From Sphingomonadales bacterium (GTDB lineage Bacteria > Pseudomonadota > Alphaproteobacteria > Sphingomonadales > Sphingomonadaceae), in the NCBI GenBank assembly GCA_027488785.1, contig JAIYAY010000009.1, positions 62,001 to 126,000 of the forward strand: 64,000 nucleotides of DNA, read 5' to 3'. This document shows, in pieces, positions 49,126-62,593 of the stretch (position 1 is the first letter of the stretch; every line of letters starts with the position of its first letter). A model generated the notes under the pieces. The model searched no databases. It saw only the letters and a list, made by a program, of their open reading frames with translations, and was not told the origin of the DNA. A program made the position numbers and the translations under genes.

Positions 49126-50538
49126 TTAATGCTGCAAAGCTTTAACGATGTCTTCGCACATTTTCTTCGCATCGGCGAGAAGCATCATCGTTTGATCCAT
49201 GTAGAATACGTCATTGTCGACACCAGCATAGCCAACGCCGCCCATAGAACGCTTTACGAAGAACACAGTCTTTGCCTTGTCCACGTCGAACACGGGCATG
49301 CCATAAATGGGGGAAGACTTGTCGGTTTTCGCCGCTGGGTTCACAACGTCATTGGCGCCAATGATGAAGGCGACATCGGCTTGCGCAAATTCGCTGTTGA
49401 TATCCTCAAGTTCAAAAACTTCGTCATAAGGCACCGATGCCTCAGCCAACAAAACGTTCATATGGCCGGGCATACGTCCGGCAACAGGGTGGATGGCATA
49501 TTTTACGCTTACGCCCTGTTTCTTGAGGACATCGGCCATTTCGCGCAATATATGTTGCGCCTGCGCAACCGCCATGCCGTATCCTGGCACGATGATGACG
49601 CTTTCGGCCTGTTGCATCATATAAGCAGCGTCTTCCGCAGAGCCGCGTTTCCATGGACGCTGTTCTTTGGCTTCTCCACTGGAGGCAGCCGCCTCCGCGC
49701 CGAAACCGCCCGCGATAACGCTGATGAAGCTGCGGTTCATGGCCTTGCACATGATGTAGGAAAGGATAGCGCCAGACGAACCCACAAGCGCGCCTGTGAT
49801 AATCATAGCGGTGTTATGCAACGTAAAGCCCATGGCGGCAGCTGCCCAACCGGAATAGCTGTTCAGCATCGACACCACGACGGGCATGTCCGCGCCGCCA
49901 ATAGGAATGATCAGCAAAAAGCCAATAAGGAAAGCAAGCGCAGTAATGGTCCAGAAAATCCAAGGACTTTGGTCCACAGTGAAATAACCGATGAGGCCAA
50001 GGATTGCCGCCAAAGTACCCAAGTTGATGACATGGCGAAGCGGCAACAGGATTGGCGCACCAGACATTTTGCCCGCCAGCTTAAGGAAGGCGATGACGGA
50101 GCCAGAGAAAGTGATCGCACCAATGGCAATACCCAAGCCCATTTCCACGCGGCTAACGGGGTTGATGAGACCATCTGCGCCCAGGATTCCGAAGGCACCG
50201 GGGTTCAAAAATGCAGCAGCCGCGACGAGCACTGCGGCCATGCCAACGAGCGAGTGGAACGCCGCGACAAGCTGTGGCATGTCGGTCATGGCAATCTTTC
50301 GCGCCGTTACCCAACCAATGCCGCCGCCAATGGCGATAGCGCCAATAATTTCGGGCAGCGATGCAACGTCATGCGTGATTAAGGTCGTGACTACAGCGAT
50401 CAACATACCGGCCATACCAAAGCGATTGCCGCTCTGTGATGTGGCAGGCGAAGACAATCCGCGCAGCGCCAAAATGAAGAATACGCCCGAAATCAAATAA
50501 GCGAGCATGACCCATGCAGAAGGAGCAGTATGTTCCAA
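49126..50538 (-). CDS. pntB: NAD(P) transhydrogenase subunit beta
   Basis: Membrane and NADP(H)-binding subunit of the proton-translocating transhydrogenase. About nine helices, then the domain III Rossmann part with VIIVPGYGMAVAQAQH, HPVAGRMPGHMNVLLAEA and the terminal segment VFFVKRSMGGVGYAGVDN. No ATG suits; TTG at 50538 has AGGAG 7 nt upstream and lies one base after the pntAB stop, giving 470 residues. The open frame to 50637 is shadow of pntAB. Confidence 0.94.
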   Translation of the reverse strand: MEHTAPSAWVMLAYLISGVFFILALRGLSSPATSQSGNRFGMAGMLIAVVTTLITHDVASLPEIIGAIAIGGGIGWVTARKIAMTDMPQLVAAFHSLVGMAAVLVAAAAFLNPGAFGILGADGLINPVSRVEMGLGIAIGAITFSGSVIAFLKLAGKMSGAPILLPLRHVINLGTLAAILGLIGYFTVDQSPWIFWTITALAFLIGFLLIIPIGGADMPVVVSMLNSYSGWAAAAMGFTLHNTAMIITGALVGSSGAILSYIMCKAMNRSFISVIAGGFGAEAAASSGEAKEQRPWKRGSAEDAAYMMQQAESVIIVPGYGMAVAQAQHILREMADVLKKQGVSVKYAIHPVAGRMPGHMNVLLAEASVPYDEVFELEDINSEFAQADVAFIIGANDVVNPAAKTDKSSPIYGMPVFDVDKAKTVFFVKRSMGGVGYAGVDNDVFYMDQTMMLLADAKKMCEDIVKALQH

Positions 50539-50539
50539 C

Positions 50540-50821
50540 TTAACGCTCCTTTTTCTTGTACATGGCCAGCATGCGTGCGGTAACCGCAAAGCCGCCGAAG
50601 ATGTTGACGCTAGCCAATGCCACGGCAACCAGACCAAGCCATTTCGCAGTCGGTGAACCGCCTGCCGCGGCCGCGATCAACGCACCGACGATGATGACCG
50701 AAGAAATCGCGTTCGTGACCGCCATCAAGGGCGTGTGGAGCGCAGGTGTGACGGACCAGACAACATAATAGCCCACAAAACAGGCCATCACGAAGATGGA
50801 TAAGATTGAAATAAAGTCCAT
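50540..50821 (-). CDS. pntAB: NAD(P) transhydrogenase subunit alpha, part 2
   Basis: 93-residue membrane domain of the alpha subunit, separate from the NAD-binding part as in Rhodospirillum rubrum. Three to four helices, beginning MDFISILSIFVMACFVGYYV; conserved TPALHTPLMAVTNAISS. Lies between pntAA and pntB with 9- and 1-base gaps. Confidence 0.93.
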   Translation of the reverse strand: MDFISILSIFVMACFVGYYVVWSVTPALHTPLMAVTNAISSVIIVGALIAAAAGGSPTAKWLGLVAVALASVNIFGGFAVTARMLAMYKKKER

Positions 50822-50830
50822 TATGCCCCC

Positions 50831-51961
50831 TTACGCCAACAGGCGATCATTCACGACCTTGCCATCTTTGGTCAGGCGAATTGCTGCGGTAATTTCATCG
50901 TCGTCGGGCAACACAGGTTTGCCTGCTTCCTTGTCCCAAAATGCAGAGAGGAAGTTGAACAGGTTGCGTGCGAAAAGCGCCGATGCGTCTGCCGCCAAAT
51001 GCGCAGGCGTGTTGCTATAGCCGATAATTTTTACGCCATGTTTGATGACGATTTCGTCGGCTTTTGAACCTTCCACATTGCCGCCCTGCGCAACGGCAAG
51101 GTCGAAAATGACCGACCCCGGTTTCATGCTCGCAATTTGCGCGTCGGACACCAGACGCGGTGCGGGGCGGCCCGGAATCAAAGCGGTTGTTATAACAATG
51201 TCTTGCTTAGCGATATGCGCAGATACCAACTCGGCTTGCGCCGCCTTATATTCGTCGGACATTTCGGTCGCATATCCACCAGCGCCTTCGCCCTCGATCC
51301 CCGCGACATTCTCAACGAAAATCGCCTTTGCGCCCAGGGATTCAATCTGCTCCTTGGTAGCAGAGCGCACATCGGTTGCCGATACTTGCGCGCCCAGTCG
51401 GCGCGCTGTGGCAATCGCCTGCAGCCCGGCAACGCCAACGCCCATGATAAACGCCTTAGCTGCGCTCACCGTGCCAGCTGCGGTCATCATCATCGGAAAG
51501 GCACGGCCATAGACCGAAGCCGCCTCAATGACGGCTTTATAACCTGAGAGGTTCGACTGCGATGACAATATGTCCATCGACTGGGCCCGCGTAATCCGCG
51601 GCATGAATTCCATAGCCAGCGCTTCCACGCCCGCATTAGCATAAGCATCCACGCGCGCACGCTGACCAAAGGGATCGAGCCCTGCAACTAACCAAGCGCC
51701 GGGCTTCATACCTTTCAGCGCCTTGGGATCTGGCCCTTGAACACCAAGAACAATGTCTGCGTCTTTTAAAACCGAAGCCAGATTGCCGACTGAAGCGCCC
51801 GCATTTTCATAATCGCTATCACAAATGGATGCCCCAGCGCCTGCGCCCTTCTCTATCGAAATAGTCGCACCTAATGCGATGAATTTCTTGACGGTTTCAG
51901 GGGAAGCAGAAACGCGAGTTTCGCCTTGGGTGGTTTCCTTCAGGACAGCAATTTTCACCAT
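50831..51961 (-). CDS. pntAA: NAD(P) transhydrogenase subunit alpha, part 1
   Basis: NAD(H)-binding domain I, related to alanine dehydrogenase. Motifs: VLKETTQGETRVSASPETVKKF, the Rossmann stretch GVGVAGLQAIATARRLGA, and SGYKAVIEAASVYGRAFPMMMTAAGT. 376 residues, ATG 51961, abutting the preceding mini-gene stop. The soluble domain is a separate polypeptide here. Confidence 0.95.
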   Translation of the reverse strand: MVKIAVLKETTQGETRVSASPETVKKFIALGATISIEKGAGAGASICDSDYENAGASVGNLASVLKDADIVLGVQGPDPKALKGMKPGAWLVAGLDPFGQRARVDAYANAGVEALAMEFMPRITRAQSMDILSSQSNLSGYKAVIEAASVYGRAFPMMMTAAGTVSAAKAFIMGVGVAGLQAIATARRLGAQVSATDVRSATKEQIESLGAKAIFVENVAGIEGEGAGGYATEMSDEYKAAQAELVSAHIAKQDIVITTALIPGRPAPRLVSDAQIASMKPGSVIFDLAVAQGGNVEGSKADEIVIKHGVKIIGYSNTPAHLAADASALFARNLFNFLSAFWDKEAGKPVLPDDDEITAAIRLTKDGKVVNDRLLA

Positions 51962-52096
51962 TTAAGCCGCGCGGCTTGCGATGATCAAAACCACAATGGC
52001 GGTGACAACCGCCGACACTATTGTGCCCCATTTGAAAAGCGCGATGAAACCCGCATAGGTTTCTTTAGCGGGTCCAAGGTCGTGATTGTTTGCCAA
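51962..52096 (-). CDS. aa3-type cytochrome c oxidase subunit IV-like mini-protein (44 aa)
   Basis: TTG 52096 (GGAGG 6 nt upstream) opens a 44-residue protein with a hydrophilic N-terminus (ANNHDLGPAKETYAGFIALF) and one membrane helix, the pattern of the small bacterial aa3-oxidase subunit IV family (Pfam COX4_pro_2). Its stop abuts the pntAA start. The oxidase genes are not in the window, so the family name may not reflect function here. The TTG start and short length would make it easy to miss. Confidence 0.75.
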   Translation of the reverse strand: MANNHDLGPAKETYAGFIALFKWGTIVSAVVTAIVVLIIASRAA

Positions 52097-52266
52097 AACA
52101 GCCTCCGTATAAAAAATGTTATCCTTAGGCTTTAACTGTTGATTTTCTATTGCTCAAGCGCGTTGAAGAAAGAAAATGTTATCGCGCCGAAATCGGCACT
52201 TTAACTCGGCGGCATTACAAATCTGCGTAGTGCCATCGACTATTGTTTCAATGTTTGCCCAGCGGA

Positions 52267-52686
52267 CTAGACATTCTTGCCCAATAAAGCTTGCGTGATC
52301 CAAAAGCCAGCGAGCGATGCTGAACCTGTCAGGAATGTACCCCAAATAATGTCCAGGATGGTGACTTTCGTGCTCCACACTTTCAACGTGGCATAATTGG
52401 TCAGGTCGTAGGTCATGTAACAAAAGAAGCCCATCAACGCGCCCCAGATAAGTGCGGTCTGCCACTTGCCGGTCAGCAACGCGGGCCCAACGGCAAAGAT
52501 CATCATGCCCAAAATATACAGCAGATAGAAAATAATCGCCGGCCCCATACGAAAGCCGCCCTTCATCAACAATTCGCCTATTTCTGGCTGATATAGGCGC
52601 GTGTACATGGTCCGTAGCCAGACGCTGTCGATGAGCGCAAACGCAATACCAGTTGCAATGTACCCGATGATATATTTCATAAGCAT
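52267..52686 (-). CDS. DUF2177 family membrane protein
   Basis: 139 residues with four membrane helices; conserved start YIIGYIATGIAFALIDSVWL and GFFCYMTYDLTNYATLKVW match DUF2177, whose function is unknown. ATG 52686 has GAGGGGG upstream; ATG 52680 is an alternative. Stands alone between the pnt operon and folP, in the same direction. Confidence 0.85.
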   Translation of the reverse strand: MLMKYIIGYIATGIAFALIDSVWLRTMYTRLYQPEIGELLMKGGFRMGPAIIFYLLYILGMMIFAVGPALLTGKWQTALIWGALMGFFCYMTYDLTNYATLKVWSTKVTILDIIWGTFLTGSASLAGFWITQALLGKNV

Positions 52687-52746
52687 TTCAGATCCCCCTC
52701 AATAATCACCGAAAACTGCCAAACGATGAACGCGCGGTCAAGGCAG

Positions 52747-55177
<2,431 letters not shown>

Positions 55178-55192
55178 ACTAAGCAAAAAAAG

Positions 55193-55774
55193 TTACAGCA
55201 AAAGCAGCTGGGCGACAGGCGCGAAGCTTTTCCGGTGCAAAGGCGTCGGACCATGCGCCCGCAGCGCAGCCATATGGTCGGGCGTGCCATAACCTTTGTT
55301 CTTTTCCCAACCATAATGTGGATGCTGCTGCGCCGCTGTATACATCATCCGATCGCGATGTTCTTTGGCGATGATCGAAGCTGCTGAAATGCAGGGCTCA
55401 ATCGCATCGCCACCGACGATAGCTCGCGCTGGCCAGCGCCATTCGTGGCGTCGGCCAGCAGGCGTCATGTTTCCGTCGACCAACACCTCAATCGGGTCGC
55501 AGCCAAGCTTCACGCACAAGGCATCAACCGCCAAGGTCATGGCCAGCATTGTCGCGCCAAATATGTTCAGGCGGTCAATATCGTCGACATCAACCACGCC
55601 AACCGCCCAATGGCAGCGGCGTTTGATTGTGGCCTCCAACTCAGCACGGCGCGCCGCGTTTAATTTCTTGCTATCATCCAGCCCCGAAGGCCTAGGCTTA
55701 CTCAGCAGCACCGCAGCCGCGACAACCGGCCCTGCAAGCGGCCCACGTCCCGCCTCATCTACGCCGAAGATCAT
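55193..55774 (-). CDS. rnhB: Ribonuclease HII
   Basis: Removes ribonucleotides from DNA. Catalytic motif FGVDEAGRGPLAGPVVAA at the start and later SAASIIAKEHRDRMM. ATG 55774 overlaps the thiD stop as ATGA; the TTG at 55783 is the alternative. 193 residues. Same strand and spacing as thiD and ccrM. Confidence 0.94.
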   Translation of the reverse strand: MIFGVDEAGRGPLAGPVVAAAVLLSKPRPSGLDDSKKLNAARRAELEATIKRRCHWAVGVVDVDDIDRLNIFGATMLAMTLAVDALCVKLGCDPIEVLVDGNMTPAGRRHEWRWPARAIVGGDAIEPCISAASIIAKEHRDRMMYTAAQQHPHYGWEKNKGYGTPDHMAALRAHGPTPLHRKSFAPVAQLLLL

Positions 55775-56913
55775 ATCCGCCAATCAGGATAACGGCGTTT
55801 TTCGCCAGCCATATACAGGCAAACAATGTTCCCAGCAGGATCCAGCAAACGCGCCTCACGCCAGCCCCAGCTTTCATTCTGCGGCAACTGTTCAAACGCA
55901 AAGCCTTGGCTAGCCAGCTCTGTTACCCACGCATCGAGGCGTTTATTTTCAAAATAGACTATGGTCGTTGTCGCAATATCATCGCTGCGATGTATGGAAA
56001 AAGTTACGCCATTGGGCGCTTCAAATCGGGCGTAGCCGTTGGACGGGCTATCGACGATCAACTCCAGCCCAAGCGCCTTATAAAAATTGACCGACGCTAC
56101 ATAATCGCGGCATCCCACAGTTACATGATTAAGCGAAGGGGCAGCGCCCATCGCATCCTCACGCACCGATTGATGCCCCATAGGTCCATGGCCTTGTCCA
56201 AACCCAGGCGCATCGCGCAAGGCGAGTCGTACGAACAGGCGTGCGCGCTCTATGGCGGGGACAATCTCCATCCCCTGCCCTAATCCCGTTGCAATGGCTG
56301 ATGCCAATGTGCACCCAGTGCCATGCGTATTTCGCGTCTGTATGCGCGCATCGCTCCAGCTTTCGTTCTGCCCCTGCGCGAGATGCAACGTGTCGATGAT
56401 ATCATCCCCGTCCGCGTGACCACCTTTTATGAGCAAGGAAAACCCTCGATCGCGCAAAGCATCCTTGCCGCCCAAAGCCTCCAATTCCGGTAGGTTAGGC
56501 GTCGTCAGCGTGGCACGCCGCATCAACCGTTCGAAGGCTGATATAGTATTCGCATCCGCCAAAAGCGCGCCGCTCGTCGCGACCATCACCGGGTCGAATA
56601 TGATCGGGCAGGATATGTCCGCCAGACTGTCCGCCACCGCATGTGCGGTGTCCGCATTGCCAATCATCCCAATTTTGACAGCGTCAACGCCAATATCGCT
56701 AACAACAGCGCTGATCTGGTCAATCACGATTTGTGTCGGGACCATGTGCACCGCATCAACGCCCAGCGTATTTTGCGCAGTAATCGCTGTCACCGCCGTC
56801 ATGGCATGGCCACCCAGCATGGTCACCGTTTTGATATCCGCCTGAATTCCTGCACCACCACCACTGTCGGACCCAGCGATAATCAATATGCGTGCGGGCG
56901 GGCCTTTGGTCAT
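55771..56913 (-). CDS. thiD: HMP/HMP-P kinase fused to a C-terminal VOC domain
   Basis: Residues 1-about 255 are ThiD, which phosphorylates hydroxymethylpyrimidine twice for thiamine synthesis: ILIIAGSDSGGGAGIQADIKT, TAVTAITAQNTLGV, DPVMVATSG, LLIKGGH and the RNTHGTGCTLASAIA anion hole. Residues about 270-380 form a vicinal-oxygen-chelate (glyoxalase/bleomycin) domain: LNHVTVGCRDYVASVNFYKALGLELI ... LLDPAGNIVCLYMAGEKRRYPDW. The two are usually separate genes; here one frame spans both. ATG 56913 shares a base with the glmM stop (TGATG). Confidence 0.9.
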   Translation of the reverse strand: MTKGPPARILIIAGSDSGGGAGIQADIKTVTMLGGHAMTAVTAITAQNTLGVDAVHMVPTQIVIDQISAVVSDIGVDAVKIGMIGNADTAHAVADSLADISCPIIFDPVMVATSGALLADANTISAFERLMRRATLTTPNLPELEALGGKDALRDRGFSLLIKGGHADGDDIIDTLHLAQGQNESWSDARIQTRNTHGTGCTLASAIATGLGQGMEIVPAIERARLFVRLALRDAPGFGQGHGPMGHQSVREDAMGAAPSLNHVTVGCRDYVASVNFYKALGLELIVDSPSNGYARFEAPNGVTFSIHRSDDIATTTIVYFENKRLDAWVTELASQGFAFEQLPQNESWGWREARLLDPAGNIVCLYMAGEKRRYPDWRI

Positions 56914-58253
56914 CAGGATGCAGCGATCCTGACCGCGTCGCAAATACTGTCAACGATGCGCTCAACCTGCGCTGCGTCATCGCCTTCTGCCATCACGCGG
57001 ATAACCGGTTCAGTACCCGACGGGCGGATTACCAAACGCCCATTGCCCATTAGCTCCGCCTCGGCCTGTGCAATGACGGCCTGAACATCTGGGTTATCAA
57101 GTGGCTTGCCACCCGAGAAACGAACATTTTTGAGCAACTGCGGAACGGGATCGAACAAGTGCAGCACCTCACTCGCTGGCTTGCCTCTCGCGACAAGCTG
57201 GGTCAGCACCTGCAACGCCGCAATGGTACCATCGCCCGTGGTTGCATGGTCCAGCATGATCATATGGCCCGATTGCTCTCCACCGACATTGATGCCATGC
57301 TTGCGCATTTCTTCAAGAACATAGCGGTCACCGACTTTCGCGCGAATGAGGCGCAAATCCTGAGTTTCCAGATAGCGTTCAAGGCCCAAATTGGACATCA
57401 CCGTCGCGACGATCCCCCCGCCCGTCAGCTTACCGCTGCGGTTCATTGCGGAGCCAAGCAATGCCATGATCTGGTCGCCGTCTACTACGCGGCCATGTTC
57501 GTCCACGACGATCAAGCGGTCAGCGTCGCCGTCGAGCGCAATGCCAATATCGGCGCCAGCTGCGACCACAGTTTCTTGTAAAGTTACAACATGCGTGGAG
57601 CCGACCTTGTGGTTGATGTTCTTGCCATTGGGGTCAATGCCAATTGCCGTTACCTTCGCGCCCAGTTCCCAAATCGCGGTCGGCGCGACTTGATAAGCCG
57701 CACCATTGGCGCAATCGATCACAACGTGTAGACCGTCGAAACGGATATGTTCCGGCACGGATGCCTTTATCGCATGAATATAACGGCCCCGGCTGTCTTC
57801 AATGCGGCGCGCCCGCCCCACATCAGTCGCGTCCGCCAATGCAAGCGGCCCATCCAGCAAAGCCTCAATCGCCAGTTCGTCCGCGTCAGACAGTTTAAAC
57901 CCGTCAGGACCAAACAGCTTGATGCCATTATCTTCATACGGGTTGTGGCTGGCCGAAATCATCACGCCCAAATCCGCGCGCATCGACCGCGTTAGCAGGG
58001 CAACAGCTGGCGTTGGGATCGGACCAAACTGGACCACATCCATGCCAACGCTCGTAAATCCGGCGACAAGCGCATTTTCGATCATATAGCCTGACAAGCG
58101 CGTGTCCTTGCCAATAACAACCCGATGCTTATGACCGCCGCGGAGGAAATGCGTACCCGCTGCTTGGCCAACCTTCATTGCCATTTCCGGCGTCATAGCA
58201 CCCGCGTTGCTACGTCCTCTGATGCCGTCTGTTCCAAAATATTTGCGCGCCAT
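56913..58253 (-). CDS. glmM: Phosphoglucosamine mutase
   Basis: Interconverts glucosamine 6- and 1-phosphate for peptidoglycan and LPS. Phosphoserine loop [15 protein letters not shown], metal-binding [11 protein letters not shown] and the C-terminal phosphate loop [12 protein letters not shown]. 446 residues. First gene of a run with thiD and rnhB; diverges from the transporter gene at 58350. Confidence 0.96.
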   Translation of the reverse strand: MARKYFGTDGIRGRSNAGAMTPEMAMKVGQAAGTHFLRGGHKHRVVIGKDTRLSGYMIENALVAGFTSVGMDVVQFGPIPTPAVALLTRSMRADLGVMISASHNPYEDNGIKLFGPDGFKLSDADELAIEALLDGPLALADATDVGRARRIEDSRGRYIHAIKASVPEHIRFDGLHVVIDCANGAAYQVAPTAIWELGAKVTAIGIDPNGKNINHKVGSTHVVTLQETVVAAGADIGIALDGDADRLIVVDEHGRVVDGDQIMALLGSAMNRSGKLTGGGIVATVMSNLGLERYLETQDLRLIRAKVGDRYVLEEMRKHGINVGGEQSGHMIMLDHATTGDGTIAALQVLTQLVARGKPASEVLHLFDPVPQLLKNVRFSGGKPLDNPDVQAVIAQAEAELMGNGRLVIRPSGTEPVIRVMAEGDDAAQVERIVDSICDAVRIAAS

Positions 58254-58349
58254 TTGCGTTTCTGCCCCTATGCGGTCGTTTTTTGATTTTTTCGCGCCGC
58301 TAAGCCTCTCCCTTGCATAGGGAGCGACAGGCTGGCAAGACCCGATGCT

Positions 58350-59580
58350 ATGTCAAACGCTACACGTATTCTCCTTGCGCTCGTCATTGGTCTTGCCCTT
58401 GGAATTTTCGCCGCCGCACAAGTGCCCTTTATTGGTACGCAAATTGCCTATTGGCTCGATATTGTCGGCTCCTTGTGGCTTAACGGCCTTCGCATGACCG
58501 TAGTGCCGCTGGTCGTGGCGCTGCTCATTACCGGCATCGTCAAAAGCGCCGAAGCGGCGCGCGCTGGCCCCATGGCTGCGCGGACTGTCACCTGGATCGT
58601 TGTCTTGATGGGTCTTTCGGCGGCCATGGGCGCCCTGCTAACGCCGACATTGCTGTCCTTATGGCCTATGCCCTCGGAAAGTGCTTCGGCATTGCGTGCA
58701 GCGCTTACAGGCGTTCCAGCGGTGGCGGAGCAGCCGCCGTTGCGTGACTTTCTCGTCGCTTTGGTGCCGACCAATCCCATTGCTTCAGCAGCCAATGATT
58801 CGATCCTACCGCTCCTGATCTTCACTTTGGTATTCGCTTTTGCAGTCACGCGCCTCACGCAAGGTCCAAGGGCGCAAATGGCCGGTTTTTTCAGCGCGCT
58901 CGCCGATGCAATGGTCATTGTCATTGAATGGGCGCTCAAACTCGCACCCATCGGTGTTTTTGCCTTAGCCTTTGTCGTTGGCGCACGCTCCGGACTCGCG
59001 GCACTAGGCGCAGTTGCCCATTATATCGTCACGGTTTCCATCGTCGGTATCATCGTTGGCGGCTTCGCCTATCTGGTCGCCGTGTTTGCTGGTAAGGTGC
59101 GCTTGAGCGAATATGCGCGGCAGATCGCGCCAGTGCAGGCCTTTGCCGTATCAACACAATCATCGCTCGCGAGCTTGCCGCTGATGTTGAAAAAGGCCGA
59201 GGCGCTGGGTGTGCGGGAATCGACCGCTGGATTAGTTCTGCCGATGGCCGTCGCTTTATTGCGCGTCACTGGGCCAGCTATGAACTTGGCGGTCGCGCTA
59301 TATGTTGCAAACTGGTTTGGAGTGGAGCTCAGTGGTTTCGATTATGGCTTTGCAATTTTTATCGCTGCGTTGACCTCCATGGGCGCTGTCAGTCTGCCGG
59401 GATCGGTTAGCTTCGTGACGTCTATCGCGCCTATCTGCTTGGCGCTAGGCATCCCGATTGAACCTTTAGCCCTGCTGATTGCTGTCGAAACACTGCCCGA
59501 CATCTTCCGCACCACAGGTAATGTGCAAATGGACGTGGCGCTTGCGACGGCCATAGAGGCATCTGAAAAGGACAAAGCCG

Positions 59581-59594
<14 letters not shown>
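58350..59594 (+). CDS. Dicarboxylate/amino acid:cation symporter (DAACS family)
   Basis: 414 residues, eight helices plus re-entrant loops of the glutamate-transporter fold. The Ser-rich motif of hairpin 1 is [12 protein letters not shown]. The usual NMDGT metal motif of helix 7 is replaced by [14 protein letters not shown], and hairpin 2 reads [14 protein letters not shown], so it belongs to a less typical branch; substrate (dicarboxylate, glutamate or other) not assignable. Its end overlaps the aldo/keto reductase gene by 14 bases. Confidence 0.85.
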
Positions 59595-60572
<978 letters not shown>

Positions 60573-60576
<4 letters not shown>

Positions 60577-61253
60577 TAACCTAGCCAGCGAAACAAACCG
60601 GCGCCGCCTACGCCCCAAAAATGGTGCGCCCATGTTGCGATGATCCAGATTGAAATCCCTAAAACCCAAGGACCGATGCCGGCACGCAACAATGCCGCGG
60701 GGCGGATAAAGAAATGTGTGTTGCTGAGCCACTCTGCCCACTGATCACCCATCAGCTTAAGCTTTTTGATTTCTTGCGCCTTGGAACCAACTAGGGCCAA
60801 AAAGACGATACTGCCTGAAAAGATGAAATTGTCGATGCGCGGGGCAACAAGAATATGTCCCACCCCCCATAAAGCAAAGGCCCACATCTCAGGATGCCGG
60901 GTCGTCTTAAACACCCCCGAGGGCGTTTGTGCGGCCAGTGCGGTAGATACGCCGATAAGATTGCATGCGTTGCGAATAAACGAACCTGCAAACAAAACCG
61001 ACGCAACGAGCGTGAGCACGCTTGCGACTATCCAGACACCGTCACCTACAGGCCAAAAATCATCCGCTTTGGGCGCACGTACGAATGCGATAATCATCCA
61101 CGCAAATGTAACAAGTGATATGACCGAATAGACGGCCATAAAACCTTTCGCTCCGAAGCGGCCAACAAGTAATGCGCGCAACGGATGTGACATCAGGAAA
61201 TGGCTACCAACGAACAATAGACTTGCGACAGTCAACGTTAGATAATCGCTCAC
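60573..61253 (-). CDS. NnrU family membrane protein
   Basis: 226 residues with about six helices and conserved HFLMSHPLRALL and TTRHPEMWAFALWGVGHI. NnrU-family proteins resemble isoprenylcysteine methyltransferase-like membrane enzymes and were first noted near nitric-oxide metabolism genes; none are here. GTG 61253 has GGAGG 5 nt upstream; GTG 61259 also in frame. Its 3' end overlaps the convergent reductase gene by 4 bases. Confidence 0.85.
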
Positions 61254-61300
61254 AGCCACCTCCCGACCTAGCTACATCCAGTTGTTATAGCATCATTTTT

Positions 61301-62593
61301 TCAACGATCATAGGCCTTTGGCAAATCGCCTTCTGTGGGACGCGCATAACGGTCACGCAGACGGTTTTGACGATTGCCGAGCGGTTGCTCAACACCGTCG
61401 ATGATAACCATAGTGGCTGCACTGGAAAGCTCGAGCGGGTCGCCATCCCAGACAACGACATCTGCGGCCCGACCGGCTTTCAAGCTGCCAAGACGGTCAC
61501 CAACACCCATAATCTCGGCAGGAACCGAACTGATTGCTGCAAAAGCCTCATCCCAGGTCAGTCCCGTTGCCCCGGGCACATATTGAAGGCTGACTATGTT
61601 ACCCGCATATTGCGTCGTGTAGCGCAATTGGTGGGAGTCGCGATCGTTGATCATGCCAATGGCAACCTGAACACCGGCATCCTTCATACGGCCAATATTG
61701 CTTTGCGTCGCGCCCAGCATTTCGAAGGTTGCTGGCAAATCATTGAGGGCGGATGCGATCACAGGAATACCCGCCTGCGCGAGTTCGCGGGCGACCCGCC
61801 AACCTTCGCTCACGCCCACAAACACCATTTTAATTGCCGGAAACTCCCGCTTCAATTCCATAAGGCGCAGCATGTCATTTGCGCCTTCAACATGAATGAG
61901 CAAACGAGTGTCACCGCGAAGGACAGACAATAACGCTTTCGCATCCTCAGCCTTCAACAGATCGTCATCAAACGTGCCACGTCCAGCGGCATAATCTTGT
62001 GCCTCACGCAGCATAGCGCGGAAGTGCAGATGCGTTCCCGCACGGCTTCCACCCGCAGATGCGGCACCCTCTTCGCCGAACTCGGCAAATTGGAACGCCC
62101 GAACTTTTGTGACTGGGCTACCATCCGCTCCTAGATCGGCAATGGCACCTTGACCTGCAAAGATACTGCCTGCAGACTCTGGTGCAACCACCGCGCGCGT
62201 CACTCCCGAAGAACGGTTTACCGCAATGGGCGACCGGAATGGGTCAATGGCTGGTGCAACGTCGATAGCGGCAGAAAATCCACTTCGACCACCACTCTTG
62301 TCATTGGTGCCGTTGACCGCATCCACTTCAGCTAGGCCAAGGCGGGAAAAACCAGCAAACACACCCGGCGTTACCCATTTGCCCGCGGCGTCAATCTGAC
62401 GTGCGCCGGAAGGTATGGCAACAGTGGCACCCGCAGCAACGATTTTGCCATCGCGGATAACCACCGTACCGCCTTCAATCGGCGCAGTGCCGTCTCCGAC
62501 CACGACGCGGCCACCCGTAATGGCAATTGTTTCGGCAGCAACTGGCGTTGCAAAGGCTGCCACAGCAGCGGCGGCATAGAGGAAATGCCTCAT
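61301..62593 (-). CDS. Exported amidohydrolase-superfamily protein lacking the HxH metal motif
   Basis: A signal peptide (residues 1-20, ending FATPVAA) precedes an amidohydrolase-like protein of 430 residues with the composite beta domain (ITGGRVVVGDGTAPIEGG) and the terminal GSLKAGRAADVVVWDGDPLE. Where active members have HxH after VTPG, this one reads WVTPGVFAGFSRLG: F82 and R84 replace the histidines. Metal-dependent hydrolysis is therefore doubtful, and a partner role for the intact neighbour is likely. The ATG overlaps the stop of that neighbour by 4 bases. Confidence 0.85.
   Translation of the reverse strand: MRHFLYAAAAVAAFATPVAAETIAITGGRVVVGDGTAPIEGGTVVIRDGKIVAAGATVAIPSGARQIDAAGKWVTPGVFAGFSRLGLAEVDAVNGTNDKSGGRSGFSAAIDVAPAIDPFRSPIAVNRSSGVTRAVVAPESAGSIFAGQGAIADLGADGSPVTKVRAFQFAEFGEEGAASAGGSRAGTHLHFRAMLREAQDYAAGRGTFDDDLLKAEDAKALLSVLRGDTRLLIHVEGANDMLRLMELKREFPAIKMVFVGVSEGWRVARELAQAGIPVIASALNDLPATFEMLGATQSNIGRMKDAGVQVAIGMINDRDSHQLRYTTQYAGNIVSLQYVPGATGLTWDEAFAAISSVPAEIMGVGDRLGSLKAGRAADVVVWDGDPLELSSAATMVIIDGVEQPLGNRQNRLRDRYARPTEGDLPKAYDR

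Noticed and set aside
49129-50382. 417-codon open frame on the plus strand
   Set aside because: Complete antisense of pntB; no family features, rich in His/Arg/Asp as expected from a complementary frame of a membrane protein.
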